Source: an uncultured Prevotellaceae bacterium
Lineage (GTDB): Bacteria; Bacteroidota; Bacteroidia; Bacteroidales; Bacteroidaceae
Reading direction: 5' to 3'
Length of the DNA stretch: 64,000 nt
NCBI GenBank assembly: GCA_947168395.1
Contig: CAMVLT010000011.1
Location: 1-64,000 of the forward strand
Under the pieces are notes generated by a model. It was given only the letters and a program-made list of their open reading frames with translations, was not told where the DNA came from and searched no databases. Positions 32,560 to 41,429 of this stretch are shown here, in pieces. The first letter of the stretch is position 1. Every line of letters begins with the position of its first letter. The position numbers were made by a program, and so were the translations under genes.

Positions 32560-33704
32560 AACAGGACCCATGGATAGAACAACTGCGCGAGAAGCTGGCC
32601 GACTACGAGACGCCAGCTCCAGAGGGCGCATGGGCTGAGATTGAGGCTGCCCTTCAGCAGCAGTCGATGCCGCAGCGGTCCCGTTTCGTGGCTTTGCGGC
32701 GCTGGGCGGTGGCTGCGTCTGTGGCAGCTTTGATGATAGGTGGGGGCTATCTCTGGTGGAGCCAGCGTGAAGAGCCGATAGTGACAGACGAAAGCCAGAA
32801 GGTAGCGGCGCAGCCCACGCTCGCAATGGCGCATCCACTTCCACCAAGTAACAAACAGAAAACGACCTCTCAGCCTATTGAAAATATACAGACCCCACCC
32901 CCAACCCCTCCCCTTGAAGAGAGGGAAGAGGTGGAGGAAGAGTCTGCAACCTCAGCTGAGCCTCAGTCAATAGACCATTTCATCGCCAAAGAGCGGGACT
33001 ATCAGGTAACAAAACTGCCTGTAAAGAAGCGGAGAAAGTCGCCCGTCGTCAGCCTATATGCGATGAACGGGATGGGGGCACAGAACAGCCGCAACGGGGT
33101 GGAGATGGCTGGGGCGCTGGCCAAGCAATACTGGGAAACCTACGAGCACAGCAATTTCGCATCGGCCAGGGGCTACGAACCCATCTATCTGACGGGCTAC
33201 GAGGAGCGCGAGCATCACCATCAGCCCTTCATCTGCGGCCTCTCGCTGAGCTATCCGTTGACGGAGCGACTGTCGCTGACGACGGGTGTGGTCTATACGA
33301 AGCTCAGCTCGGACTTCACTCAAGTGATGCGCAGTCAGAAGATAGAGCAGGAGCAGACGCTCCACTACATTGGCGTGCCCCTCAGTCTGAGCTACAGGGT
33401 CTGGGCGTATCAGGGCTTCAGGACCTACCTGTCGGCTGGGGCGAAGGCCGACTGGAACGTGAAGACCCACTTGGTGACGGAGGGTGTCACCCAGGAGCTG
33501 CCCAAGGATCGCCTGCAATGGTCGCTGAACGGCAGCCTTGGCGTGCAGTACGACGTTGTGCCCCAATTGGGACTTTACGTGGAGCCAGGCGTGAGCTGGT
33601 ATCCCGATAATGGCAGCCTGCTGAGGAATTATTTTAAGGATAAGCCCCTGAATTTCAACGTACAAATGGGCCTTCGTCTGACATTTACGAAAAAAAAGTT
33701 GTAG
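32556..33704 (+). CDS. Predicted trans-envelope protein (paralogue of 20545)
   Basis: In this 382-residue protein the cytoplasmic start REKLADYETPAPEGAWAEIEAAL parallels QKLADYRRPAPELSWDEI of the first cassette. A hydrophobic helix lies at about 50-68, a Pro/Glu-rich linker at about 69-222, and a small outer-membrane barrel at about 223-382 (VYTKLSSDFT, YIGVPLSLSYRVWA, EPGVSWYPDNG). Part of the linker (TPPPTPPLEEREE) is encoded by a GC-rich repeat element at 32893-32927. No cleavable signal. Proposed anti-sigma and outer-membrane sensor in one chain. Confidence 0.65.
   Translation: MKQDPWIEQLREKLADYETPAPEGAWAEIEAALQQQSMPQRSRFVALRRWAVAASVAALMIGGGYLWWSQREEPIVTDESQKVAAQPTLAMAHPLPPSNKQKTTSQPIENIQTPPPTPPLEEREEVEEESATSAEPQSIDHFIAKERDYQVTKLPVKKRRKSPVVSLYAMNGMGAQNSRNGVEMAGALAKQYWETYEHSNFASARGYEPIYLTGYEEREHHHQPFICGLSLSYPLTERLSLTTGVVYTKLSSDFTQVMRSQKIEQEQTLHYIGVPLSLSYRVWAYQGFRTYLSAGAKADWNVKTHLVTEGVTQELPKDRLQWSLNGSLGVQYDVVPQLGLYVEPGVSWYPDNGSLLRNYFKDKPLNFNVQMGLRLTFTKKKL
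32893..32927 (-). repeat. GC-rich hairpin element, copy 1, inside a coding linker
   Basis: CCCCACCCCCAACCCCTCCC followed by an imperfect GAGGGAAG arm: the C-rich orientation of the element found at 45063, 46236, 46702 and 46830. The hairpin is degenerate here. Confidence 0.75.
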
Positions 33705-33729
33705 TTCCGTGTAGTTTTTTGTATTTTTG
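33699..33729 (+). promoter_or_regulatory. Promoter of the third sigma-factor gene
   Basis: TTG at 33699-33701 and TATTTTTG at 33722-33729 are separated by 20 bases. The ATG is at 33770. Confidence 0.6.
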
Positions 33730-33769
33730 CCGCGTCTAAAGGGTAAAAGATTCAAAAAACAGAACGACA

Positions 33770-34249
33770 ATGACAACTCAAGAAAGACAGTTTGCGCAAA
33801 TCGTTGCAGAACACAAGAGCACCATCTACACCGTGTGCTACATGTTCTCGCAGGATGCCGACGAGGTGAACGACCTGTTCCAGGAGGTACTCATCCATCT
33901 ATGGAAGGGCTTCGACAGCTTCGAGCATCGTAGTGACATCAGGACGTGGATCTACCGCGTTGCCCTCAACACCTGTATCTCTCTCGGCAGGAAGAAGCGA
34001 CGCAGCGCCACAGCCCGGCTGACCATGGACATCAACCTCTTTGAAGACCGCGACGAGGACACCCGCCAGGTGGACATGCTCCACAAGCGCATCTCCAAGC
34101 TCCAGCCCTTCGACCGCGCGATAGTCCTGCTCTGGCTCGAAAACCTCCCTTACGAGGAAATAGGACAGATTGTCGGCATCACAGCCAAGAACGTCAGCGT
34201 CCGCCTGTTTAGAATCAGAGAGCAATTAAAGCAAATGTCAAACGATTAA
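33770..34249 (+). CDS. ECF RNA polymerase sigma factor
   Basis: The 159-residue protein has region 2 with DADEVNDLFQEVLIHLWKGFDSFEHRSDIRTWIYRVALNTC and region 4 with LENLPYEEIGQIVGITAKNVSVRLFRIREQL. This is the common Bacteroidetes ECF type and is not close to the two cassette sigma factors. It has a normal housekeeping-type promoter and is followed after 14 bases by a membrane protein that may modulate it. Confidence 0.92.
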   Translation: MTTQERQFAQIVAEHKSTIYTVCYMFSQDADEVNDLFQEVLIHLWKGFDSFEHRSDIRTWIYRVALNTCISLGRKKRRSATARLTMDINLFEDRDEDTRQVDMLHKRISKLQPFDRAIVLLWLENLPYEEIGQIVGITAKNVSVRLFRIREQLKQMSND

Positions 34250-34263
34250 AACTTTTACCCATT

Positions 34264-34851
34264 ATGAACAACGATTTCGAATTAGAGAGCATGCGTCAGC
34301 AGATGAACACGCTCAAGAATAAGCTCAATCAGCAGGAGATACTGAACGACCGCGTCATGCGCCGTTCCATGCGCAATGAAGTGAACACCATCACCCGCCG
34401 CTACTACATTATCATGGCCGTTGGATTGTTGATGGTACCTTACGGCTATTGGTGCTTCGTGAAATTGGGTGGCCTCTCCCTCTTCTTCTGGATTGTCACC
34501 AGCATCTTTATGCTCATCTGTGCAGGTGCCACCTACTACACCTGCCGCAAAATCAACGATCCTAATCTGATGAACCGTAATCTTGTGGAGGCCCGCAAAA
34601 AGGTGGCCAGCGCCAAGAAGTTCGAAGCCGACTGGCTGTTCTTTGGAATTCCTGCCGTTGTTCTGTGGTTTGCTTGGTTCTTGTACGAGTCCTATCAACT
34701 TCATGGAGACGCCATAGATAACGGATTCTTCTGGGGTGGTTGCATTGGTGGCATCATCGGCGCCATCTGCGGTCTCAGCCTCAACTTCAAGACCCAACGC
34801 CAGTATCAGGCAATCATCGACCAGATAGAGGATATCACGGCTGAAAACTAA
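34264..34851 (+). CDS. Membrane protein of unknown function, sigma-linked
   Basis: The 195-residue protein has an N-terminal coiled coil (about 1-40, QQMNTLKNKLNQQEILNDRV) and two hydrophobic helices (about 50-65 and 70-92). A polar loop follows, then two more helices (about 125-142 and 157-175). The coiled coil plus membrane layout beside an ECF sigma gene fits an unconventional anti-sigma factor, but no anti-sigma motif is seen. Confidence 0.65.
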   Translation: MNNDFELESMRQQMNTLKNKLNQQEILNDRVMRRSMRNEVNTITRRYYIIMAVGLLMVPYGYWCFVKLGGLSLFFWIVTSIFMLICAGATYYTCRKINDPNLMNRNLVEARKKVASAKKFEADWLFFGIPAVVLWFAWFLYESYQLHGDAIDNGFFWGGCIGGIIGAICGLSLNFKTQRQYQAIIDQIEDITAEN

Positions 34852-34867
34852 GCCAAAGGAGGGCTCA

Positions 34868-34932
34868 GAGTTTAGGTAGGGTAAACCCACCGTTTAGTTA
34901 GGGTAAACGGTGGGTTTACCCTACTTAAACTC
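34868..34932. repeat. GTAAAC-type element forming a 29-bp-arm hairpin
   Basis: Arms 34868-34896 and 34904-34932 are reverse complements with a single mismatch and a seven-base loop. Within it TTTAGGTAGGGTAAAC occurs at 34871-34886, a variant at 34893-34908 and an inverted copy at 34914-34930. It lies just after the membrane protein gene and could end transcription, but there is no T-run. Confidence 0.8.
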
Positions 34933-35018
34933 CAGGGTCTCCTACGGCATAATTCGAAAAACAGCTATCGTCAGACGTTAATTTCTGATAAAAGTTCCGT
35001 TGTTGGCAAAAAAAAGCG

Positions 35019-35026
35019 TACCTTTG
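35019..35026 (+). promoter_or_regulatory. -7 box of the tsaB operon
   Basis: TACCTTTG lies 31 bases before the chosen tsaB ATG at 35057. It falls inside the longer open frame, which argues against a start at 35000. Confidence 0.6.
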
Positions 35027-35056
35027 CACCTTATTAAATGTAAGAAACAAAGGATT

Positions 35057-35746
35057 ATGGCCTGCATATTACATATCGACACCAGCACCGACGTCTGCTC
35101 CGTAGCCGTCAGCGAGGACTCTCACGTCATCTTTGAGCAGGAGGATCATACAGGGCCAAACCACGCCGAGCAATTGGGTACATTCGTGGACGAGGCCCTG
35201 TCTTTTACCGACAATCATGCCATCCCGTTCGATGCGGTGGCGGTCAGTGGCGGTCCTGGTTCCTATACAGGACTGCGCATTGGCGTTTCTATGGCAAAGG
35301 GCATCTGCTATGCCCGCAACCTGAAGCTCATCAGTGTGCCGACGCTTGAACTGCTCTGTGTGCCTGTGCTGCTACGGGAGTTGGTAGAGGAAGATGCCCT
35401 GCTGTGCCCGATGATTGACGCCCGCCGCATGGAGGTCTATGCCGGTATCTACGACCGTGCGTTGCATGAGGTGCGCCCTGTCGGTGCCGACGTGGTGACG
35501 GCAGAAACCTACAAGCAGTGGCTCGATGAGCGGCCCGTTTATTTCTTTGGAGGCGGTGCCCAAAAGTGCATGGAAGCCATCAGCCATCCCAATGCCCACT
35601 ACATCGACGGCATTGAGCCGGTAGCCAAATGGATGCAGCCATTGGCTGAGCGTCGCCTGCTGAACGGACAGACGGAGGATGTGGCCTACTACGTGCCCTT
35701 CTACCTGAAGGACTACGTAGCAAAGATGCCGAAGAAATTACTATAA
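35057..35746 (+). CDS. tsaB: tRNA threonylcarbamoyladenosine biosynthesis protein TsaB
   Basis: The 229-residue ASKHA-fold partner of TsaD works in the t6A37 tRNA modification. It starts ILHIDTSTDVCSVAVSE, with the family block GPGSYTGLRIGVSMAKGI (about 69-86) and PMIDARRMEVYAGIY. Length is typical. First gene of a long co-directional run of core genes. Confidence 0.92.
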   Translation: MACILHIDTSTDVCSVAVSEDSHVIFEQEDHTGPNHAEQLGTFVDEALSFTDNHAIPFDAVAVSGGPGSYTGLRIGVSMAKGICYARNLKLISVPTLELLCVPVLLRELVEEDALLCPMIDARRMEVYAGIYDRALHEVRPVGADVVTAETYKQWLDERPVYFFGGGAQKCMEAISHPNAHYIDGIEPVAKWMQPLAERRLLNGQTEDVAYYVPFYLKDYVAKMPKKLL

Positions 35747-35750
35747 GACT

Positions 35751-36350
35751 ATGGAAATAAAAGGATTAGACTACAACACGCAACGCGAGAAGTTGCTCAT
35801 GCCGGAGTATGGGCGTGAAATCCAGAAGATGGTGGACCACGCTATCGGACTAGCTACTAAGGCCGACCGGCTGAGGTGTGCCAAGACCATTGTGCGGATG
35901 ATGGAGACCAAGGTGCCGCAAGTCCGCGATACTGCCGACTATCAGCAGACGCTTTGGGATCATCTCTACCTGATGTCGGACAAGCGGCTCGATATTGACT
36001 GGCCTTTCGACGTAAGCGATGCTGAGAAGATTCACTCGAAGCCAGCCCCCGTGCCGCTGCCCCAGGACCGCATCCGTCTGCGCCATTACGGCAAGCTGGT
36101 GACCGAGTTGACTGACAAGCTGAAGACCATGCCCGAAGGTGCTGAGCGCGATGAGCTGGTGCGCCAGACCGCCAACCAGATGAAGCGCGACTTGCTGACG
36201 TGGGGACACGGCTCGTCGGACGACGAGAAAGTGGCCGACGATATGGCGCGGCTGACTGACGGTGCCGTGCAGCTGGACCTTGGGAAGTTCAGGTTCGACA
36301 GGGTGACGGCTATCGCTGTCGACGAAGGAAAGAAGAAAAAGAGAAAGTAG
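35751..36350 (+). CDS. DUF4290 protein
   Basis: The 199-residue protein begins LDYNTQREKLLMPEYGREIQKMVDHA and has a helical core with LTWGHGSSDDEKVADDMARLTDG, the pattern of DUF4290, a conserved Bacteroidetes family often found upstream of murA. Function unknown. It ends in a Lys run. Gaps of four bases to tsaB and to murA indicate one operon. Confidence 0.88.
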   Translation: MEIKGLDYNTQREKLLMPEYGREIQKMVDHAIGLATKADRLRCAKTIVRMMETKVPQVRDTADYQQTLWDHLYLMSDKRLDIDWPFDVSDAEKIHSKPAPVPLPQDRIRLRHYGKLVTELTDKLKTMPEGAERDELVRQTANQMKRDLLTWGHGSSDDEKVADDMARLTDGAVQLDLGKFRFDRVTAIAVDEGKKKKRK

Positions 36351-36354
36351 CTCT

Positions 36355-37677
36355 ATGGCTTCATTCAAGATAGAAGGTGGTCACCTGTTGAGCGGCACCA
36401 TCATGCCGCAAGGAGCCAAGAATGAGGCGCTGCAGGTGATTTGTGCCACATTGCTGACCAGCGATGTGGTGACAATCTATAATATTCCCGACATCCGCGA
36501 CGTGAACAACCTGATACAGCTTTTGTGCGATATCGGAGTGAGATGCGAGGAGGTAAAAGGTAGGAGAGAAGAGGGTAGATGCTACTCTTTCCAAGCTTCC
36601 GACCTGAACCTTGATTATCTTGAGAGCGATGAGTTCGTCCGTAAGTGTGCCCAGCTTCGCGGCAGTGTGCTGATGATAGGTCCGTTGCTGGCCCGTATGG
36701 GCAAGGCCATTGTGACCAAACCCGGAGGCGACAAGATAGGCCGCCGCCGCTTGGATACACACTTCCTGGGCTTTAAGTATTTAGGTGCCAAGTTTCACCA
36801 CCTTGAAAACCGCAACGTCTACGAAATCGGAGCTAAGCGGCTGAAGGGAACCTATATGCTGCTGGATGAGGCCTCGGTGACGGGTACGGCCAACATCATT
36901 ATGGCGGCTGTCTTTGCCGAGGGTACCACCTCTATCTACAATGCGGCCTGTGAGCCTTATATCCAGCAGCTTTGCCACTTGCTTAACCGCATGGGTGCCA
37001 ACATCAGCGGCATCGGTTCCAACCTGCTGACCATTGTCGGCGTCAGAGAACTGCACGGAGCTGAGCACCATCTGCTGCCCGATATGATTGAGGTGGGGTC
37101 GTTCATCGGGATGGCCGCTATGGTGGGCGACGGCATCCGTATCAAGAACGTCTCGCTGAAGAACCTCGGCATCATTCCCAATGCTTTCCGCAGGCTTGGC
37201 GTAAAGATTGAGACGGAGGACGATGACCTCTATATTCCTCATCAGAAGCACTTTGTTGTCGACTCGTTTATTGATGGCACCATCATGACACTGGCTGACG
37301 CGCCCTGGCCAGGCCTGACCCCTGACTTGCTGTCGGTACTCATCGTTGTGGCTACCCAGGCCCGTGGCTCCGTGCTGTTCCACCAAAAGATGTTCGAGAG
37401 CCGTCTCTTCTTTGTCGACAAACTTATCGACATGGGTGCCCAGATTATACTCTGCGACCCTCATCGTGCTGTCGTCGTCGGCCATGACCGCAAAGTGACG
37501 CTACGTGCCCAACGGATGTCGAGTCCCGATATTCGTGCAGGTATCGCCCTGCTGATAGCTGCCCTGAGTGCCAACGGCATCAGCACCATCAGCAACATTG
37601 AGCAGATAGACCGTGGTTACGAGCATATCGAGGCGCGACTGAACGCCCTCGGTGCTAAAATAACACGACATGATTAA
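36355..37677 (+). CDS. murA: UDP-N-acetylglucosamine 1-carboxyvinyltransferase (Asp active-site type)
   Basis: The 440-residue enzyme catalyses the first committed step of peptidoglycan synthesis. MurA blocks are clear: PQGAKNEALQ at 18-27, LLARMGKAIV and the catalytic-loop motif PGGDKIGRR. The residue equal to E. coli Cys115 is Asp126. Cys-to-Asp MurA enzymes (Mycobacterium, Chlamydia) are insensitive to fosfomycin, so intrinsic resistance of this target is predicted. A heptamer array at 36551-36578 encodes VKGRREEGR, a basic loop. It overlaps rimM by eight bases. Confidence 0.95.
   Translation: MASFKIEGGHLLSGTIMPQGAKNEALQVICATLLTSDVVTIYNIPDIRDVNNLIQLLCDIGVRCEEVKGRREEGRCYSFQASDLNLDYLESDEFVRKCAQLRGSVLMIGPLLARMGKAIVTKPGGDKIGRRRLDTHFLGFKYLGAKFHHLENRNVYEIGAKRLKGTYMLLDEASVTGTANIIMAAVFAEGTTSIYNAACEPYIQQLCHLLNRMGANISGIGSNLLTIVGVRELHGAEHHLLPDMIEVGSFIGMAAMVGDGIRIKNVSLKNLGIIPNAFRRLGVKIETEDDDLYIPHQKHFVVDSFIDGTIMTLADAPWPGLTPDLLSVLIVVATQARGSVLFHQKMFESRLFFVDKLIDMGAQIILCDPHRAVVVGHDRKVTLRAQRMSSPDIRAGIALLIAALSANGISTISNIEQIDRGYEHIEARLNALGAKITRHD
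36551..36578. repeat. Heptamer array inside murA
   Basis: AGGTAAA, AGGTAGG, AGAGAAG and AGGGTAG run consecutively in frame and code for an arginine/glutamate-rich loop at about residues 66-75. Confidence 0.6.
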
Positions 37678-38179
37678 GCAGGAAGAAGTCTACCGTATAG
37701 GCCGTTTGGGCAAGACCCACGGCGTGAGGGGCGAGGTGTCGCTGCAGTTCGACGACGACATCTTCGACCGCGTGGATGCCGACTACCTCGTCTTGGAGCT
37801 TGACGGCATACTGGTGCCGTTCTTTATCGAGGAGTATCGTTTCCGTTCCGACACGGTGGCCCTGATGAAGTTTGAGGATGTAGATACCCAGCAGCGGGCC
37901 AACGAGCTGACAGGCTGTGACGTGTACTTCCCCCGTGCCCTTGCCGCCAACGATGAAGGCGACGTATCCCTCTCCTTGCTGGTAGGCTTCGACTTGGTCG
38001 AAGCAAACGGTGGAACGACCATCGGCCGCATTGCAGCCATCGACGACACCACCGCCAACCTGCTCTTCGAACTGGAGGACGGGTGCCTGATTCCTGCCAA
38101 CGACGACTTGATACGTGATATTGACACAAAACGGAAAACCATCAAGATGGAAATCCCTGAAGGACTGTTAGAATTATGA
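37670..38179 (+). CDS. rimM: Ribosome maturation factor RimM
   Basis: The 169-residue protein assists 30S maturation near the 16S 3' domain. It has YRIGRLGKTHGVRGEV at the start and a C-terminal PRC-barrel with DDTTANLLFELEDGCLIPA...DLIRDIDTKRKTIKMEIPEGLLEL. Overlaps murA upstream and dxr downstream (ATGA). Confidence 0.93.
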   Translation: MIKQEEVYRIGRLGKTHGVRGEVSLQFDDDIFDRVDADYLVLELDGILVPFFIEEYRFRSDTVALMKFEDVDTQQRANELTGCDVYFPRALAANDEGDVSLSLLVGFDLVEANGGTTIGRIAAIDDTTANLLFELEDGCLIPANDDLIRDIDTKRKTIKMEIPEGLLEL

Positions 38180-39336
38180 AGAAACGACAAATAGCCATTC
38201 TCGGCTCCACGGGGTCGATAGGCACACAGGCCCTTGAGGTCATTGAGGAGCATAGCGACCTGTATGAGGTCTATTGCCTTACTGCTAATAATAAGGTACA
38301 GTTATTGGCCGAGCAGGCCCATCAGTTCAAGCCTGCTGCCGTAGTCATTGCCAACGAACAGCACTACAACGAACTGAAGTCGCTGATGGACGATCTGCCT
38401 GACGTGAAGGTCTATGCCGGAGCACAGGCACTGGACGAGATCGTCGAGGCCGGCCCCATCGATATGGTGCTTACAGCTATGGTAGGCTTTGCCGGACTGT
38501 CGCCCACCATCCACGCCATTAAGGCGGGGAAGGCCATTGCACTGGCCAACAAGGAGACGCTGGTCGTTGCTGGCGAACTGATACTTCAGCTGGCTCGGCA
38601 GTACCACACCCCCATATTGCCCGTCGACAGCGAGCATTCTGCCATTTTCCAGTCATTGGTCGGTGAAGACCAGAATCCTATTGAGAAGATTCTGCTGACG
38701 GCTTCTGGCGGCCCCTTCCGCCTGAAGACGATGGAGGAGATAGCCCATGTGACAAAGGCCGATGCCCTGCGCCATCCGACGTGGGACATGGGTGCCAAGA
38801 TTACCATCGACTCTGCCTCGATGATGAACAAGGGCTTCGAAGTTATCGAGGCCAAGTGGCTCTTTGGTGTCGATGCCAAGCAGATACAGGTGCTGGTCCA
38901 CCCGCAGAGCATCGTCCACTCGGCTGTGCAGTTCCAGGACGGTTCGGTGAAGGCGCAGCTTGGTGTGCCCGATATGCGGTTGCCCATCCAGTATGCCTTC
39001 TCCTTCCCTCGCAGGTTGCCGCTCAGCGGCAGCAGGCTGGACCTCTTTGCTGCTCAACGGCTGGAGTTCTTTGAGCCTGACTTAGAGAAGTTCCGCTGCT
39101 TAGCATTAGCCTTCGAGGCCATCGACAAGGGCGGCAACATGCCCTGTATCGTCAATGCTGCCAACGAGATAGTGAACCGTGCCTTCCTTGAAGACCGTTG
39201 CGGCTTCCTCCAGATGGGCGACGTGATAGCTGAGACCATGACCCGCGCAACGTTCGACAAGAACCCTACATACGAAACATACATTGCGACCGATGCCGAG
39301 GCACGGCGTATAGCAACAGAGTTAATTTCAAGGTAA
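38176..39336 (+). CDS. dxr: 1-deoxy-D-xylulose 5-phosphate reductoisomerase
   Basis: The 386-residue enzyme is the second enzyme of the MEP isoprenoid pathway. It has the NADPH loop ILGSTGSIGTQAL (about 8-20), ALANKETLV, PVDSEHSAIFQ, LTASGGPFR and the substrate loop TWDMGAKITIDSASMMNKG. IspF of the same pathway is encoded 7 kb downstream in the same run. Confidence 0.95.
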   Translation: MKKRQIAILGSTGSIGTQALEVIEEHSDLYEVYCLTANNKVQLLAEQAHQFKPAAVVIANEQHYNELKSLMDDLPDVKVYAGAQALDEIVEAGPIDMVLTAMVGFAGLSPTIHAIKAGKAIALANKETLVVAGELILQLARQYHTPILPVDSEHSAIFQSLVGEDQNPIEKILLTASGGPFRLKTMEEIAHVTKADALRHPTWDMGAKITIDSASMMNKGFEVIEAKWLFGVDAKQIQVLVHPQSIVHSAVQFQDGSVKAQLGVPDMRLPIQYAFSFPRRLPLSGSRLDLFAAQRLEFFEPDLEKFRCLALAFEAIDKGGNMPCIVNAANEIVNRAFLEDRCGFLQMGDVIAETMTRATFDKNPTYETYIATDAEARRIATELISR

Positions 39337-39358
39337 TAAAAGGTAAAAAGGTAAAAGA
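39333..39358. repeat. GGTAAAA-type array between dxr and rseP
   Basis: AGGTAATAAAAGGTAAAA and AGGTAAAA repeats fill the 24-base gap and run up to the rseP start. Similar to 53498-53558. Confidence 0.55.
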
Positions 39359-39360
39359 CA

Positions 39361-40812
39361 ATGGAAGTATTTCTGATAAGACTGTTACAATTCATGCTGG
39401 CCATCGGCCTGTTGGTGCTGCTCCATGAGGCTGGCCATTTCTTCTTCGCAAAGCTTTTCGGCGTGCGCGTCGACAAGTTCTACCTGTTTTTCGACCCCAG
39501 TATCTGGAAGTGGAAAGGCAGTATCTTCAAGTACAAGCCCAAGAACAGCGACACGCAGTATGGTATCGGCTGGTTACCTCTTGGCGGCTATTGTAAGATT
39601 GCGGGAATGATTGATGAGAGCTTTGACACCGAACAGATGAAGCAGCCCGAACAGCCGTGGGAGTTCCGTGCCAAACCTGCTTGGCAGCGCCTGCTCATCA
39701 TGATTGGCGGCGTGCTGGTGAACTTCCTTCTGGCGCTGTTCATCTATTCCATGATTCTGTTCTATTGGGGCGACACCTACGTCCCTGTGGGCGACATTAA
39801 CATGAAGTTCAACGAGGAGGCCAAGTCCTATGGCTTCCGCGATGGTGACGTGCTGGTGGCTGCCGATGGCAAGCTGTTCAAGGACTTCTCCGCCGACCTC
39901 TACCGCATGCTCTCCGAAGCTCGCGACGTGGAAATTGTGCGCAACGGGAAGCATGAGCACGTCAGTTTGCCTGGCGACTTGAACCTGCTCAACATGCTGA
40001 AGTCGGAGCCGCGTTTCGTTGAGCCTTTCCTGCCTGCCGATGTTGACAGTGTGCTCAGCGGCACTCCCGCTGAGTCAATCGGCTTGGAGGCTGGCGACAA
40101 GATTCTGTCGCTCAACGGTCGTCCGATAGATTCCTATAACACGTTCCGCTATGAGATAGAACGCTTGGCTGACCTGTTGGCTGTGGCTAAGACCCATGAG
40201 GACAGCATGAAGGTGCGCACCGTGACACTGACCTTCAAAGGGACTCAGCGCGACACGCTGGCAAGTGCGCAAACCATCAACGGTACCGAGGTGCCTTCGC
40301 AGGTTGCCGTTGCTCAATACGGTGCCATCACCAAACAGGTAGTGCTGACCGAGGAGCTGAAGTTAGGCTTCATGCCCCGGCAGCTGACTTCACTCTACAA
40401 GCCCTATACCCGCGAGTATGGCTTCTTCGAGAGCATTCCCGCTGGCATCAAATACGGCTGGAACGTGCTGGCTGGTTATGTGGCCGACATGAAGTATGTA
40501 TTCACGGCCGAGGGTGCCAAGTCGTTAGGCGGTTTTGGAACCATCGGAAGCCTGTTCCCGCCGATGTGGGACTGGTATATGTTCTGGAAGATGACAGCCT
40601 TCCTCAGCATCATCCTTGCTTTCATGAACATCCTGCCCATTCCCGCCCTGGATGGTGGCCACGTGCTGTTCCTGCTCTACGAGATTATTACCCGCCGCAA
40701 ACCCTCCGAGCAGTTCATGATTCGTGCGGAGTATGTTGGCTTTGGTATACTCATTCTGTTGATGGTTGTTGCTAACCTGAACGACATCCTCCGCTGGTTA
40801 GGATTCATGTAA
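39361..40812 (+). CDS. rseP: Site-2 membrane metalloprotease RseP
   Basis: The 483-residue inner-membrane protease has zinc ligands in LLHEAGHFFFAK (HEAGH about 22-26) and the third ligand in NILPIPALDGGHVLFLL near the C-terminus. A PDZ-like region (AESIGLEAGDKILSLNGRPID) lies at about 238-258 between them. RseP cleaves anti-sigma factors within the membrane after a site-1 cut; the trans-envelope anti-sigma candidates in this window could be substrates, which is inference. Its TAA shares one base with the next ATG. Confidence 0.93.
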   Translation: MEVFLIRLLQFMLAIGLLVLLHEAGHFFFAKLFGVRVDKFYLFFDPSIWKWKGSIFKYKPKNSDTQYGIGWLPLGGYCKIAGMIDESFDTEQMKQPEQPWEFRAKPAWQRLLIMIGGVLVNFLLALFIYSMILFYWGDTYVPVGDINMKFNEEAKSYGFRDGDVLVAADGKLFKDFSADLYRMLSEARDVEIVRNGKHEHVSLPGDLNLLNMLKSEPRFVEPFLPADVDSVLSGTPAESIGLEAGDKILSLNGRPIDSYNTFRYEIERLADLLAVAKTHEDSMKVRTVTLTFKGTQRDTLASAQTINGTEVPSQVAVAQYGAITKQVVLTEELKLGFMPRQLTSLYKPYTREYGFFESIPAGIKYGWNVLAGYVADMKYVFTAEGAKSLGGFGTIGSLFPPMWDWYMFWKMTAFLSIILAFMNILPIPALDGGHVLFLLYEIITRRKPSEQFMIRAEYVGFGILILLMVVANLNDILRWLGFM

Positions 40813-41429
40813 TGAAGATATTCGCAATAGGAATGAATTATGCGGCACACAATAAAGAGCTGCATGATACGTTATTAAAGACGGAGAAGCCAGTTATCTT
40901 CACGAAAGCTGATTCGGCGCTGCTGAAGCCTGGCAAGCCGTTCTTCGTGCCCGACCACTGGGGGCGGATTGACTACGAGGCTGAGGTGGTGGTGCGCATC
41001 TGCCGCTTGGGGAAGAACATCTCCCAGCGGTTTGCCCACCGCTATTACGACGCAGTGACGGTGGGTATCGACTTCACGGCCCGCGACCTGCAGCGGGAAG
41101 CCAGTCAGAACGGCCAGCCCTGGACCATCTGCAAAGGGTTCGACGGTTCGGCGGCCATAGGCGAATGGGTGGACATCGCGAAGTTCCGCAACGTGCAAGC
41201 CCTGCACTTCCACCTCGACAAGAACGGCGAGACGGTGCAGGAAGGTTGTACCAGCGATATGTTCTATAGTGTTGACGAGATTATAGCCTACATTTCGCAG
41301 TTCTTCACGCTGAAGACAGGTGACCTGCTTTATACGGGAACCCCGGCTGGCGTAGGCCCGGTGCAGATAGGCGACCATTTGGATGGCTGGCTCGAAGACC
41401 GTAAGGTGTTGGATTTGAATTGTAAATGA
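40812..41429 (+). CDS. Fumarylacetoacetate hydrolase-family protein
   Basis: The 205-residue protein has FAH-fold metal ligands visible in DYEAEVVVRI (Glu pair) and VGIDFTARDLQ, the basic K-G-F-D stretch, and GDLLYTGTPAGVGPVQIGD near the end. Members cleave or decarboxylate acylpyruvates and oxaloacetate; the substrate here is not known. It overlaps rseP by one base and porU by four. Confidence 0.88.
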   Translation: MKIFAIGMNYAAHNKELHDTLLKTEKPVIFTKADSALLKPGKPFFVPDHWGRIDYEAEVVVRICRLGKNISQRFAHRYYDAVTVGIDFTARDLQREASQNGQPWTICKGFDGSAAIGEWVDIAKFRNVQALHFHLDKNGETVQEGCTSDMFYSVDEIIAYISQFFTLKTGDLLYTGTPAGVGPVQIGDHLDGWLEDRKVLDLNCK

